64,000 nt of DNA from positions 634,693 through 698,692 of the forward strand of contig NZ_BMXR01000002.1 in assembly GCF_014651855.1 (NCBI RefSeq), given 5' to 3'. Positions within the stretch are counted from its first letter, which is position 1, and each line of letters starts with the position of its first letter. Under the pieces are notes generated by a model. That model was given only the letters and a program-made list of their open reading frames with translations, did no database searches and was not told the origin of the DNA. This document shows positions 1 to 8,906 of the stretch, piece by piece. The translations under genes were made by a program, and so were the position numbers. The DNA comes from Saccharospirillum salsuginis (GTDB taxonomy: Bacteria > Pseudomonadota > Gammaproteobacteria > Pseudomonadales > Natronospirillaceae).

Positions 1-2703
1 GGATTCGACGACCCGATGGCTGCGCAGGTGATCGGTCACCGGAGCGTCGCCCGGCGCCATGAAACCCGGCAGGACCAGCGTGGCCGCCGAACCGTTGGCC
101 ATATCCTGCGGCCGTTGCCAGGCCGGGCCATCGGCGCGATCGCCCCAACGAACACCGTCGCTGCCGGTCACGGTGGAATGGGCCAGCAGGGTGCCATCGC
201 CGCCGACCCGGGCGGTGCCGGTCACCTGGTGGCCGGCACGGCCGCCTTGCAGGCAGTCGGCCGAGCGACAGGCGGTGCTTTGGTCCAGGTCGTAGTCGAG
301 GGCGACGGTGCTGTCGCTGATGCGGCTGTCCTGCACGGACACGGTGAAGGCGTCCCATTGCACCGAGCCGGCCGGCCAACCGCTTTGGGCCGAACCGGCG
401 TTGAAGGCCGTGCTGTCGTCGATGCCGGCGTCGCCCAGCGTCAGAGTGCCGGCCTGGCCCTGGGCGTAAATGGCCGAGTTGGAACGGAATTCACTGGCGC
501 GCGGGTCGCTGGCTTCGAACAGGGGGTCGGTCATGACCCTGAGTCCGGTATAGGCCAGGCGAATGCCCTGAGGCCCGAGGGTGCCGCTGTCGATCCAGTA
601 GCCGAACGGCAGCGAATCGGCGGTCAGGTACTGGCGATAGATTGGGGCGAGGTTTGTGGCTGGCAACAACAGATAGGTCTGCGCCGTGGACTGGCGGGCC
701 CAGTAATCCGAAGCGCCATAGGCGTAGGCCAGGTTCGATTCGATGACCGAGCGATGCGCGACCGGCAGCGGGACCAGTACCGGGGAACCGTCGGATTCGA
801 GGGGTACGGCCCCCTGGGTCACGACCAGAACGGGATCGTTACCCGACAGGTCCAGGCTCGCGCAGACTTCGCCGGAGAGCGATTGCTGGGCAGTCTGACC
901 CTGATAATCGACCGACCAGACATAGCCACCGTCGAGCTGCCATTCGTCCTCGGCACAGGTCAGGCTGCCGGAGCCGTTCAGAGAGAGGCCGGTCGGGCTA
1001 ACCTGCAGGGTCTCCTCGCCGAATTCGATGGTGTCGGGCACCGGGATCAGTTCGGGCAGGTCGGTTTTCGCTGTCCGAGTCTGGTCGTTGCGGGTCAGGC
1101 TGGCGTGCAAACGGACTTGCCAACCCTGTTGCCAGGCGTTCAGCAGGAAGTCCTGCACGTTGGGGCTGCTCAGCGAGGCTTGCAACGGCTGCGCGGCGTT
1201 GAGCGTTTGGGACGCGTCGAACAGGGCGTCGGCCGGGTAGAGGTAGTCACCCAGTCGGGTGCTGTCCTGCTGTTCACCGTCGGCTTCGGCCAGCAACGTC
1301 AGTGACATCGGCCAGTCTTGATTCAAAACGGTGCAATTGGCGGAAGCGGTGCAGTCGGCTTGTACGCCCAGTGCCAGGCCCAGGGCGTAGGGCGCGTTCA
1401 TGACGTAATCGTCCTGCGGCGACAGCATCGGCGTGCAGCCCAGACTGGACGGGTCCGTCGGCGGCCCGGAGCCGATCAGGCAGGCGTCGATGGCCGCGAT
1501 GCCGCCGCTGTTCGAACCGGGGTCCGGCAGGGAGTCGAGGATGCTGACACGAGCCTCGGCGCGTTGAATGTCGAATGTCGTCGAGGGGTTTTGCAGGGTC
1601 AGGCCCAGAGATTCGATGTCTTCATCAAGGCTGTCGATCAGCAATGGCAGCGTCACCGTCAGACTGCGTTGTCCGGCGGAGAAGGAGACCGTCTCGTCGA
1701 TGCCGACAAAGTCGAAACCGTCCAGCGCCGTGTTTTCCTGAGTGGTCAGGTCGATGGTCATGGCGGGCAGGTCGGCCGTCAGGCCGGAACGGCGCAGGAC
1801 GATGTCGGTGGAGCCCTGGGCTTCCAGAACCGTGATGTCCGACAGGGACAGGCTGGGCTCGGTCAGCCATTCCCAGTCGCAGGTCGGATTGCACAACCAG
1901 GTATTGCCGAAGTCCAGAGACAGGTCGGGCAGGTCGGGCAGCACCTGGGTGTCGCGGATTTGCTCGTAGAGGTCCGCCGCATCGATGCCGGCCAGGGAGG
2001 GAAGCACTTCTTCCGGCTTCAAACCCTGCCCCAGACCCGTCAGCATGGCCTGGTAGCCGTTCGGCATGGCGTTGTCGGTGCGTGGCAAGGTCATGATCGA
2101 GCCCGACAGCAACAGCAGACTCAGGTTCGGATCGCCCAGTTCGGCTCCGGCATCCACCTGAGCGAGGTCCAGGCTGCGCGGGTCGGTCGATTGCGGCAGG
2201 CCCAGGGCCGTCATCAAGGTACCCTGGGCGCCGGACAACCGCTCCTTGACCGGCTGGGTGGTGTCCGTCTGATTGTCGAACAGAGCCGCGCTCATGTCGG
2301 TCATGACGTTGATGTTGTGCGGGCCGGACCGGTCTTTTTCGGCGACGGTGACGGCACTCAGGGGATCCTTGAGCGTGACGCTTTGACCTGTGGTTTCGTC
2401 CAGGAAAGTCCCCGTGGCCTCCAGGCGGATGTTCTGGCCCGGCTGAGCTTTCAACGAGTAACGATCTTTCTCGACCGTCACCGGCAGCGGATCGCCCAGA
2501 TCACCGGTCTTGTTCATGGGTCGGGCCGTGACGGAAAGCTGGGTAAAGGGACCTTTCTGGACCACACCGCTCAAGGTGATGCGGGTATCGCCGTCACCGG
2601 TGTCGGCACCGTCGCCCGAGGAGCCGCCGCCACAGGCCGTCAGGCCCAAAGCCACGAACACCATCGCAAACCAGTAAAAACGAGGACGATAAGGCAGGTC
2701 CAT
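1..2703 (-). CDS. Large Calx-beta-type outer-membrane or surface lipoprotein (3' end outside window)
   Basis: Open without a stop from an ATG at 2703 to the window edge, giving at least 901 residues. The N-terminus is a lipoprotein signal peptide: a short basic start, a hydrophobic stretch, then lipobox LTAC with the lipidated Cys at residue 24, followed by a Gly/Ser/Asp-rich linker (CGGGSSGDGADTGDGD). Around residues 280-380 the pattern fits a Calx-beta repeat: a run ending in FDFVGIDETVSFSAGQRSL, then LTVTLPLLIDSLDEDIESL and a closing 'LTLQNPST'. The rest is low in Lys and rich in Asp, Thr, Ser and Gln, as is common for secreted beta-rich proteins of marine bacteria; I recognise no enzyme motif. 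Export and lipidation are read from sequence. Function is unknown; a surface or adhesive role is inference. It lies downstream of oppF on the same strand but is separated by a strong hairpin, so it is probably its own unit. Confidence 0.8.
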   Translation of the reverse strand, partial: MDLPYRPRFYWFAMVFVALGLTACGGGSSGDGADTGDGDTRITLSGVVQKGPFTQLSVTARPMNKTGDLGDPLPVTVEKDRYSLKAQPGQNIRLEATGTFLDETTGQSVTLKDPLSAVTVAEKDRSGPHNINVMTDMSAALFDNQTDTTQPVKERLSGAQGTLMTALGLPQSTDPRSLDLAQVDAGAELGDPNLSLLLLSGSIMTLPRTDNAMPNGYQAMLTGLGQGLKPEEVLPSLAGIDAADLYEQIRDTQVLPDLPDLSLDFGNTWLCNPTCDWEWLTEPSLSLSDITVLEAQGSTDIVLRRSGLTADLPAMTIDLTTQENTALDGFDFVGIDETVSFSAGQRSLTVTLPLLIDSLDEDIESLGLTLQNPSTTFDIQRAEARVSILDSLPDPGSNSGGIAAIDACLIGSGPPTDPSSLGCTPMLSPQDDYVMNAPYALGLALGVQADCTASANCTVLNQDWPMSLTLLAEADGEQQDSTRLGDYLYPADALFDASQTLNAAQPLQASLSSPNVQDFLLNAWQQGWQVRLHASLTRNDQTRTAKTDLPELIPVPDTIEFGEETLQVSPTGLSLNGSGSLTCAEDEWQLDGGYVWSVDYQGQTAQQSLSGEVCASLDLSGNDPVLVVTQGAVPLESDGSPVLVPLPVAHRSVIESNLAYAYGASDYWARQSTAQTYLLLPATNLAPIYRQYLTADSLPFGYWIDSGTLGPQGIRLAYTGLRVMTDPLFEASDPRASEFRSNSAIYAQGQAGTLTLGDAGIDDSTAFNAGSAQSGWPAGSVQWDAFTVSVQDSRISDSTVALDYDLDQSTACRSADCLQGGRAGHQVTGTARVGGDGTLLAHSTVTGSDGVRWGDRADGPAWQRPQDMANGSAATLVLPGFMAPGDAPVTDHLRSHRVVES

Positions 2704-2827
2704 TGCAGAGACTCCCATTCAGAACACGATCGGATTGAGTCGACAGGCGGTCAACCGCGTTGTGTCATGATCCGTCAGGGAGGATTCGATGCGAATAGTG
2801 CAAATGCACTATAGGGGAGGGGAGTGA

Positions 2828-2851
2828 GACCCCGGTCACAGGACCGGGGTC
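2828..2851 (-). terminator. Perfect hairpin at the 3' end of the opp operon
   Basis: A perfect 10-bp inverted repeat (GACCCCGGTC, loop acag, GACCGGGGTC) begins 10 bases beyond the oppF stop. It is not followed by a clear T-run on the minus strand, so it may work as a transcript-end stabiliser or a weak intrinsic terminator. Placement between two same-strand genes supports a unit boundary. Confidence 0.6.
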
Positions 2852-2861
2852 GGGGCAGGAC

Positions 2862-3854
2862 TCAATCGTGGAAGTGACAGGCGACGCGGTGCGTGCCTCT
2901 CGGGTTTTCCAACTCGGGCACCTGTTCGGCGCACAGCGCCTGGGCCTTGGGGCAGCGTGTGCGGAACACACAGCCGCTGGGCGGGTTGATCGGCGATGGC
3001 AGGTCGCCTTCGATCAGGATGATGTCCTTATTGCGTTCGATCTTGGGGTCCGGAATCGGAACCGCCGAAATCAACGCCTGGGTGTAGGGGTGCCGCGGAT
3101 GGTGGTAAATGTCGGCGGCGTCGGCCACTTCCATCACATTACCCAGGTACAACACCATGATGCGGGTGGAGATGTGTTTCACCACGCTCAGGTCGTGGGC
3201 GATGAAGATCAGCGACAGACCCATGCGCTTTTGCAGGTCCATCAGCAGGTTGATCACCTGTGCCTGAATGGACACGTCCAGCGCCGAGACCGGCTCGTCG
3301 CAGATGATCAGCTTCGGCTTCAGGATCAGCGCCCGGGCGATGCCGATGCGCTGGCACTGGCCGCCGGAGAATTCGTGCGGGTAGCGGTTGATCTGGTTCG
3401 GCAGCAGACCGACCGTCTTCATCATTTCCTTGACCTTCTCCTTCACCTCTTCTTTCGGGGTGTCCGGATAGTGGGTCTTCAACGGTTCGGCGATGATCTG
3501 GCCGATGGTCATCCTCGGGTTCAGTGAGGCCAGCGGGTCCTGAAAGATCATCTGGATGTCTTTACGGTGGCTGCGCATCTGGCTGTCGCGCAGAGGTGCG
3601 ATGTCCTTGCCGAGCCACATGATCTCGCCGCTTTCGACCGGCAGCATGCGAATGACGGCCCTCGCCAGGGTGGACTTGCCACACCCGGATTCACCCACAA
3701 TGCCCAGTGTCTCGCCCTCGTACAGGTCGAAACTGACACCGTCCACGGCTTTCAGCTTGTTCGGTTTGGTCCACGGCATGGCGCCTTTGGGGTAGATATC
3801 GAACTGGACCTTGAGATCCGATACCGACAGGATGGTTTTCTTCTGTTCGCTCAT
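2862..3854 (-). CDS. oppF: Oligopeptide/dipeptide ABC transporter ATP-binding protein OppF
   Basis: Second ATPase subunit of the oligopeptide importer, acting on the cytoplasmic face of the OppBC channel. Walker A GESGCGKS lies near residues 54-61, the signature FSGGQ near 162-166 and Walker B LIICDE near 182-187. The C-terminal oligopeptide-transporter extension carries the Cys cluster [14 protein letters not shown] near 298-311, seen in OppD/DppD-type proteins that may hold an iron-sulfur cluster. I chose the ATG at 3854 (330 aa) because it overlaps the oppD stop as ATGA and gives a family-like N-terminus ([11 protein letters not shown]). An upstream in-frame start at 3959 would overlap oppD deeply. 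It is the last gene of the operon. Opp versus Dpp specificity cannot be read from the ATPase. Confidence 0.93.
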   Translation of the reverse strand: MSEQKKTILSVSDLKVQFDIYPKGAMPWTKPNKLKAVDGVSFDLYEGETLGIVGESGCGKSTLARAVIRMLPVESGEIMWLGKDIAPLRDSQMRSHRKDIQMIFQDPLASLNPRMTIGQIIAEPLKTHYPDTPKEEVKEKVKEMMKTVGLLPNQINRYPHEFSGGQCQRIGIARALILKPKLIICDEPVSALDVSIQAQVINLLMDLQKRMGLSLIFIAHDLSVVKHISTRIMVLYLGNVMEVADAADIYHHPRHPYTQALISAVPIPDPKIERNKDIILIEGDLPSPINPPSGCVFRTRCPKAQALCAEQVPELENPRGTHRVACHFHD

Positions 3855-4822
3855 TTCAGTGTCTCCGGTTCGAAGTGGCAAGCCCGTGGACGGTTCAAAC
3901 TGTTGGCACTGGTCAGTTCGGGACGGTCGGTGGCGCACCGCTCTTCCGCGAACGGACAACGTGGCTGGAACGGGCAGCCGGCCGGCATGTTGGTCATATT
4001 GGGCGGGTTGCCGGGAATGGTCATCAGCTCCTCACCCAATTGGTCCAGGCGTGGAATCGCTTTGAGTAGCCCCTGGGTGTAGGGATGGCTCGGGTACTCG
4101 AACAGACTCTCGGTGTCGCAGTACTCCATGACACGGCCGCCGTACATGACCAGGGTGTTTTCGCAGGCACCGGCCACAACGCCCAGATCGTGGGTGATCA
4201 GCATGATGGCGGTGTGGAAATCCTGCTGCAGGTCGCGCAGCAACTTCATGATCTGGGCCTGAACGGTCACGTCCAGAGCCGTGGTCGGTTCGTCCGCGAT
4301 CAGCAGTTGCGGGCGCAACAATAGAGCCATGGCGATCATGACGCGCTGGCGCATACCGCCGGAGAATTCATGCGGGTACATGTGGATGCGGTTGCGGGCT
4401 TCGGGAATGCGCACCGCATCCAGCATGCGAATGGCCTCTTCGAGCGCCTCCTGCTTTGACATGCCTTTGTGATGTTGCAGGACCTCGGTCAATTGCCGAC
4501 TGACCTTCATAAAGGGGTTCAGGGAGGTCATGGGGTCCTGGAAGATCATGCTGATCTTGTCGGCGCGGATGCGGTTCATCCCCTGCTCGGGCAGGTTCAG
4601 GATTTCCAGATCGTCGAACTTGACGCTGCCGGACGCATGACCGTTGCCAGCCAGCAGACCCATGATGGAAAAGGCGGTCTGACTTTTGCCGGAACCTGAT
4701 TCGCCCACGATCGCGAGGGTCTCGCCCTCTTTGATGTCGAAATTCACACCATTGACCGCGTTGACATAGCCATCGTTGGTTTCGAAGCCGACGTTGAGAT
4801 CTCTAACCGATAATAAACTCAT
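3851..4822 (-). CDS. oppD: Oligopeptide/dipeptide ABC transporter ATP-binding protein OppD
   Basis: First ATPase subunit of the importer, 323 aa. Walker A GESGSGKS is near residues 40-47, signature FSGGM near 153-157 and Walker B LLIADE near 173-178. The C-terminal Cys motif [14 protein letters not shown] sits in the oligo_HPY extension. OppD and OppF form the heterodimeric motor that closes on ATP and drives peptide release into the cytoplasm. A GGAGAG Shine-Dalgarno lies about 9 bases before the ATG. The gene starts 18 bases after oppC and overlaps oppF by 4 bases, so the pair is probably translationally coupled. Confidence 0.93.
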   Translation of the reverse strand: MSLLSVRDLNVGFETNDGYVNAVNGVNFDIKEGETLAIVGESGSGKSQTAFSIMGLLAGNGHASGSVKFDDLEILNLPEQGMNRIRADKISMIFQDPMTSLNPFMKVSRQLTEVLQHHKGMSKQEALEEAIRMLDAVRIPEARNRIHMYPHEFSGGMRQRVMIAMALLLRPQLLIADEPTTALDVTVQAQIMKLLRDLQQDFHTAIMLITHDLGVVAGACENTLVMYGGRVMEYCDTESLFEYPSHPYTQGLLKAIPRLDQLGEELMTIPGNPPNMTNMPAGCPFQPRCPFAEERCATDRPELTSANSLNRPRACHFEPETLK

Positions 4823-4840
4823 AATTCAGACTCTCCGTCA

Positions 4841-5770
4841 CTAGCGGTCTTTCGGGTCCAGCGCGTCGCGCAGGCCGTCGCCGACAAAGAAAAAACTCAG
4901 CAGGGTGGCGATGAAGAAGAACAGCGGGAAAGCCAACTGCCACAAGGTGCCATAACGCATAGTGCCCGCGCCTTCGGAAATCAGTGCGCCCCAGGAGGTT
5001 TGCGGCTCCTGCACACCCAGGCCCAGGAAGGAAATAAAGGACTCGGTGAGGATCATTTGCGGTACCAGCAGGGTGGCGTAGACCACCACGATGCCGAGCA
5101 AATTGGGCACGATGTGTCGCAATACGATGATCATGGGTCGAACCCCGGAGGCAATGGCCGCCTCCACAAATTCCTTGTGCTTAATGGACAGTGTTTGACC
5201 CCGAACGATCCGCGCCATATCCAGCCAGGATACGATGCCAATACCAACGAAAATCAGGAAGATCGACCGACCGAAGATCACCAGCAGAATGATCAGGAAC
5301 AACATGTAGGGGAAGGACATCAGGATATCGACCAGACGCATCATGGCGTTGTCCAGCCGCCCGCCGTAGTAGCCGGCGATCGCGCCATACAACGTGCCGA
5401 TTACCATCGCGATGAATGCGCCAATGATACCGACCATCAGCGAAATCTGGCTGCCCTGGACGGTGCGTGCGAACAGGTCGCGCCCCAGGTCGTCGGTCCC
5501 GAAGTAGTGTCCGGTTTCGAACGAGGGCTGTCCCAACTCGGCGGCATTACCCATAACGGCCCAGTCAATATCGTCGTAGCTCCAGGCGGCAATAAAGGGG
5601 CCGGTAAGTGCGAACAGGAAAATCAGCCCCAGAACGACAAGGCCCGCCATGGCCATTTTATTGCGCGTGAATCGGTGAAAGGCATCCTGCCACAAGCTGC
5701 GGCCGGAGACCGTTTCACTGGCCATATTTTCAGCCAGCTCGCTGACCTTTTTGTTTGTGTGTGTGAGCAT
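4841..5770 (-). CDS. oppC: Oligopeptide ABC transporter permease OppC
   Basis: Inner-membrane permease half, 309 aa, with several hydrophobic spans and a first span around residues 40-60 (AGLVVLGLIFLFALTGPFIA). The EAA-loop segment EFVEAAIASGVRPM, which docks onto the ATPases, is followed by 'RHIVPNLL'. The long periplasmic segment after the first span (HYFGTDDLGRDLFARTVQG) is typical of OppC/DppC. I start it at the ATG at 5770, with an AAGG 9 bases upstream. A TTG at 5779 would add three residues and is less likely. It begins 11 bases after the oppB stop. Confidence 0.92.
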   Translation of the reverse strand: MLTHTNKKVSELAENMASETVSGRSLWQDAFHRFTRNKMAMAGLVVLGLIFLFALTGPFIAAWSYDDIDWAVMGNAAELGQPSFETGHYFGTDDLGRDLFARTVQGSQISLMVGIIGAFIAMVIGTLYGAIAGYYGGRLDNAMMRLVDILMSFPYMLFLIILLVIFGRSIFLIFVGIGIVSWLDMARIVRGQTLSIKHKEFVEAAIASGVRPMIIVLRHIVPNLLGIVVVYATLLVPQMILTESFISFLGLGVQEPQTSWGALISEGAGTMRYGTLWQLAFPLFFFIATLLSFFFVGDGLRDALDPKDR

Positions 5771-5781
5771 TGCAGACAACC

Positions 5782-6705
5782 TTAGTAACGAATCTTGGGA
5801 TCAATCCAGGCGTAGAGAATGTCCACCACCAGGTTAAACAGAATGGTTAAACCACCGAGCAAAATGGTGAAGCCCATGATGACGGAGTAGTCGCGATTCA
5901 GTGCGCCATTGATGAAATGCACGCCGATACCGCCCGTGGCGAAGTAGCTGTCGATGATGAACGAGCCGGTGATCATGCCGACGAAGGCTGGGCCGAGGTA
6001 GGACACAACCGGCAACATGGTCGGCTTCAAGGCATGACGCCAGATGATGTAGCGGAAGGGCATGCCCTTGGCTTTGGCGGTTCGGATGTAGTTGGAATTC
6101 AGTACTTCCAGCATGCTCGACCGGGTAATCCGGGCGATGCTGGCGAGGAAACTGGTGCCCAACGCGATCACCGGCAGGATGATGTATTGCCATTGGCCGC
6201 CTTGCCAGCCGCCACCAGGAAGCCAGCCAAGCCAAAGAACAAACACCAGTACCAGAATCGGCGCCAGCACAAAATTGGGCAGCACCTGTCCGACAATGGC
6301 GGTACTTACGGCGGCATAGTCGGCCGCCGTATTGTGCTTGATCGCGGCGATAGCCCCCAGACTGACCCCGATCACGACGGCGAAGATAAACGCCCAAAAA
6401 CCGTAGGTCAGGGTGACCGGAAAGCCGGTTTCGATCAGGTCGTTGACTGTCCGGTCCTTAAAGCGGAACGACGGGCCGAAATCAAAATCCGTGACGACGT
6501 TCCAGAGATAAATACCCAGTTGTTGATACAGTGGTTTATCCAGGCCGTATTTGGCTTCCAGGTTTGCCATAACCTCGGGCGGCAAAGGCCGTTCCGACGT
6601 GAAAGGACCACCCGGAGCGGTATACATCAGATAAAAGGAAATGGTGGCGAGCACCAACAACGTTGGAATCGCAACGCCAATACGTCTCAAAATGTAATTG
6701 AACAT
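5782..6705 (-). CDS. oppB: Oligopeptide ABC transporter permease OppB
   Basis: Inner-membrane permease, 307 aa, the usual OppB length. It has an N-terminal span (ILRRIGVAIPTLLVLATISF), the periplasmic PGGPF segment, and the cytoplasmic EAA loop YIRTAKAKGMPFRYIIWRHA, followed by 'GSFIIDSYFATGGIG'. With OppC it forms the peptide channel. It is the first permease gene after the binding-protein genes, from which a hairpin separates it. The next gene, oppC, follows within a few bases. Confidence 0.93.
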   Translation of the reverse strand: MFNYILRRIGVAIPTLLVLATISFYLMYTAPGGPFTSERPLPPEVMANLEAKYGLDKPLYQQLGIYLWNVVTDFDFGPSFRFKDRTVNDLIETGFPVTLTYGFWAFIFAVVIGVSLGAIAAIKHNTAADYAAVSTAIVGQVLPNFVLAPILVLVFVLWLGWLPGGGWQGGQWQYIILPVIALGTSFLASIARITRSSMLEVLNSNYIRTAKAKGMPFRYIIWRHALKPTMLPVVSYLGPAFVGMITGSFIIDSYFATGGIGVHFINGALNRDYSVIMGFTILLGGLTILFNLVVDILYAWIDPKIRY

Positions 6706-6861
6706 GATGGTTCAGCCTGCAAAATTTTGACCGCGTATCTTACTGACCCAGTCACTCTATACCGAATATAAAACAGCCTTCGAACAGTCTGTTTTACGTA
6801 AACCTGAAATAACAATAAGGGTCCGGTATGACGGCAGGGTGGGCAGTTGACCTATAAAGGC

Positions 6862-6884
6862 AGCGGCCGCACGAAGCGGCCGCT
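6862..6884 (-). terminator. Hairpin between oppA1 and oppB (attenuator or transcript-end stabiliser)
   Basis: A perfect 9-bp inverted repeat, AGCGGCCGC - 5-base loop - GCGGCCGCT, lies 27 bases after the oppA1 stop and about 160 bases before oppB. In peptide transporter operons a hairpin here usually makes the binding protein more abundant than the permease by partial termination or by protecting the upstream mRNA. No strong T-run follows, so partial read-through is expected. That role is inferred from position. Confidence 0.65.
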
Positions 6885-6911
6885 TGAATCAAACAACGGT
6901 CAGGTTGTTGA

Positions 6912-8537
6912 TTAGTGCTCGACGATGTACAAGTTCTTGCTCTGGACGTTCTGCTGAACATCTCCGAAAGGCCAGCCTTTGACGTAAGGCTTGAGCATCA
7001 TCACTTCGGTGTAGTGATAGATCGGAGCGTTCGGCATGTCGACGGCGATCAGTTCTTCCATCTCGGTGTAGACGGAACTCGGATCGTCCATCATTTGAGC
7101 TTCCTTGGACATCGCATCGTATTCCTCGGATACATAGTTGGCATCGTTATAGCCGGATTCTGAATGCATCAGGTCGAGGAAAGTGGAGGCTTCGTTGTAG
7201 TCGCCGCACCAGCCGGCACGTGCGATTTCAAAGTTACCGTCGCTGCGTGTGGACAGGAAGGTCTTCCATTCCTGGTTTTCCAGGGTGGCGTTGACACCCA
7301 GCTTCTGCTTCCACATGGCCGAAATCGCAATGGCGACTTTCTTGTGGCCTTCGGAGGTGTTGTACAGGATGGTGGTGTCCAGAGGGTTATTCGGACCATA
7401 GCCCGCTTCGGCCAGCAATTCTTTGGCCTTGGCGTCGCGTTCGGCCTGGGTCATCTCTCCGAAGGCGACATCCGGCGGTGTGAAGCCAGCGGTCAGCTCA
7501 GGGGTGAAGGTGTAAGCCGGGAACTGGCCACCCTGCATAACGTTGTTAACGATGACATCTCGATCGATGGCATAGGACAGGGCGCGACGGACGCGAGCGT
7601 CGTCGAACGGTTCAACGTCGTTGTTGAAGTTGTAGTAGTAGGTGCACAGCTGAGGAATGGAGTGAGCCTCATCCGGGCTTTCTTTCTCCAGGCGAGGGTA
7701 CTGACCGGCCGGTACATCGGTCTTGTCCAGTTCACCGGCATCGTAGCGGTTCAGGGCCTGGTTCTCGTCGTTGATGACCAAGGTGACGACCTTGTCCATC
7801 ATGTTGTTTTCGTTGTCCCAGTACAGGTCATTCCGCTCACGCACCAGGCGCTCGTTGATAACGTGCTCGGTCAGAACGAAGGCGCCATTACCAACCAGGT
7901 TGCCCGGCTTGGTCCATTCTTCGCCGTGCTCTTCAATAACCCATTTGGGTGACGGGAAAGTGGTGGCGTGCGTAACCATTTGTGGGAAATAAGTCAGGGA
8001 GCGGGACAGGTTGACGCGGAAGGTGTAGTCGTCAATCGCTTCAACGCCCAATTCGGACTTGTCCACGTCGCCGGCAATGATTGCTTCGCCGTTCTCGATG
8101 GACATCAAGCCCATGTACCAGGCGTACGGAGACGCCAGTTCCGGATCCACGGCGCGTTTCCAGGCGTATACGAAGTCCTGAGCGGTGACCGGTTCGCCAT
8201 CCGACCATTTGGCGTCTTCACGCAGGTAGAAAGTCCAGACGGTGTTGTCTTCGTTGGATTCATAACGCTCGGCGACGCCGGGAACCAGGTTGCCCTCTTC
8301 GTCGGAGTTCAGCAAGCCTTCGAAGAGGTCGCGGACGATGTAGGAACCATCGACATCTTCAACAACTTGCGGGTCCAGAGAGGAGGATTCATCCAGAGCG
8401 CGGTAGGTGAACACTTGCTCTTCGGCAAGCATTTCGCCCGTTTCAGGGTGACGGTCTTCCGCCAATGCCATGCCGGAGGCGCCCATCAGAGAGGCGGAAA
8501 CCAGCGTAGCAGCCAGGGTTTTATGCAGAGTTTTCAT
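6912..8537 (-). CDS. oppA: Periplasmic oligopeptide-binding protein OppA (soluble copy)
   Basis: Substrate-binding protein of the Opp importer, SBP family 5, 541 aa. A classical signal peptide (MKTLHKTLAATLVSASLMGA, then SGMALA) has a probable cleavage after ALA near residue 26, before EDRHPETGEML. Family features are visible: 'SLDPQVVED' near the mature N-terminus, 'WSDGEPVTAQDFVYAWKR', and 'VRRALSYAIDRD' in the lower lobe. The ATG at 8537 is preferred because GAGGG lies 7 bases upstream. An in-frame ATG at 8561 would place eight extra residues before the signal peptide. The protein is closely similar along its whole mature length to the gene just upstream, so the two are tandem duplicates. 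This copy lacks a lipobox and should be free in the periplasm. Confidence 0.93.
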   Translation of the reverse strand: MKTLHKTLAATLVSASLMGASGMALAEDRHPETGEMLAEEQVFTYRALDESSSLDPQVVEDVDGSYIVRDLFEGLLNSDEEGNLVPGVAERYESNEDNTVWTFYLREDAKWSDGEPVTAQDFVYAWKRAVDPELASPYAWYMGLMSIENGEAIIAGDVDKSELGVEAIDDYTFRVNLSRSLTYFPQMVTHATTFPSPKWVIEEHGEEWTKPGNLVGNGAFVLTEHVINERLVRERNDLYWDNENNMMDKVVTLVINDENQALNRYDAGELDKTDVPAGQYPRLEKESPDEAHSIPQLCTYYYNFNNDVEPFDDARVRRALSYAIDRDVIVNNVMQGGQFPAYTFTPELTAGFTPPDVAFGEMTQAERDAKAKELLAEAGYGPNNPLDTTILYNTSEGHKKVAIAISAMWKQKLGVNATLENQEWKTFLSTRSDGNFEIARAGWCGDYNEASTFLDLMHSESGYNDANYVSEEYDAMSKEAQMMDDPSSVYTEMEELIAVDMPNAPIYHYTEVMMLKPYVKGWPFGDVQQNVQSKNLYIVEH

Positions 8538-8906
8538 TGTAAGCCCTCTTTTTTTAATCATTATTTTAGTTCTCAGTGTTCAGTCCACGTTTGGGACTCG
8601 ACTGTTTCCAGTCAGACAGCACAACGGGTAAGTTACCTACCTTGAAGTGAACATCAACGAGCACCCCCGCGAAAGGGGTGTAACGCTAAGTTTACTGTTG
8701 TACTGGGGGTGACAGCGGGCATCCCTGGCCCGTGTTTCCAAAGTCAAAAAGACCCTGGGAATGGCTGCCTTGACGGCTGTCACCAAACCGGTCGGATATG
8801 TCTGGTCGGGAGGTTAACCAGTCGGTTGCTTTCCCTGTTTCAGAACATACGCCGGGGCGAGCACTCGCTTCGATGGTCACCCGGAGGTGACCACCGGAGC
8901 GACAAC
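8538..8906. other. Intergenic spacer between the two oppA paralogues, with two hairpins
   Basis: No gene seen in 369 bases. A perfect 7-bp hairpin GGTCACC-cgga-GGTGACC at 8875-8892 extends imperfectly to about 17 bp (8865-8902) directly after the oppA2 stop. A GC-rich stem CACCCC/GGGGTG lies at 8662-8680, nearer to oppA1. Hairpins on both sides suggest the two binding-protein transcripts are separated or processed. A separate promoter for oppA1 could lie here, but I cannot fix one with confidence. Confidence 0.5.

Noticed and set aside
16..2814. Two long plus-strand open frames (about 430 and 500 codons) opposite the lipoprotein gene
   Set aside because: They are in codon register with the minus-strand lipoprotein, which has a signal peptide, lipobox and Calx-beta pattern. 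The plus-strand products are Gly/Arg/Val-rich and resemble no family.
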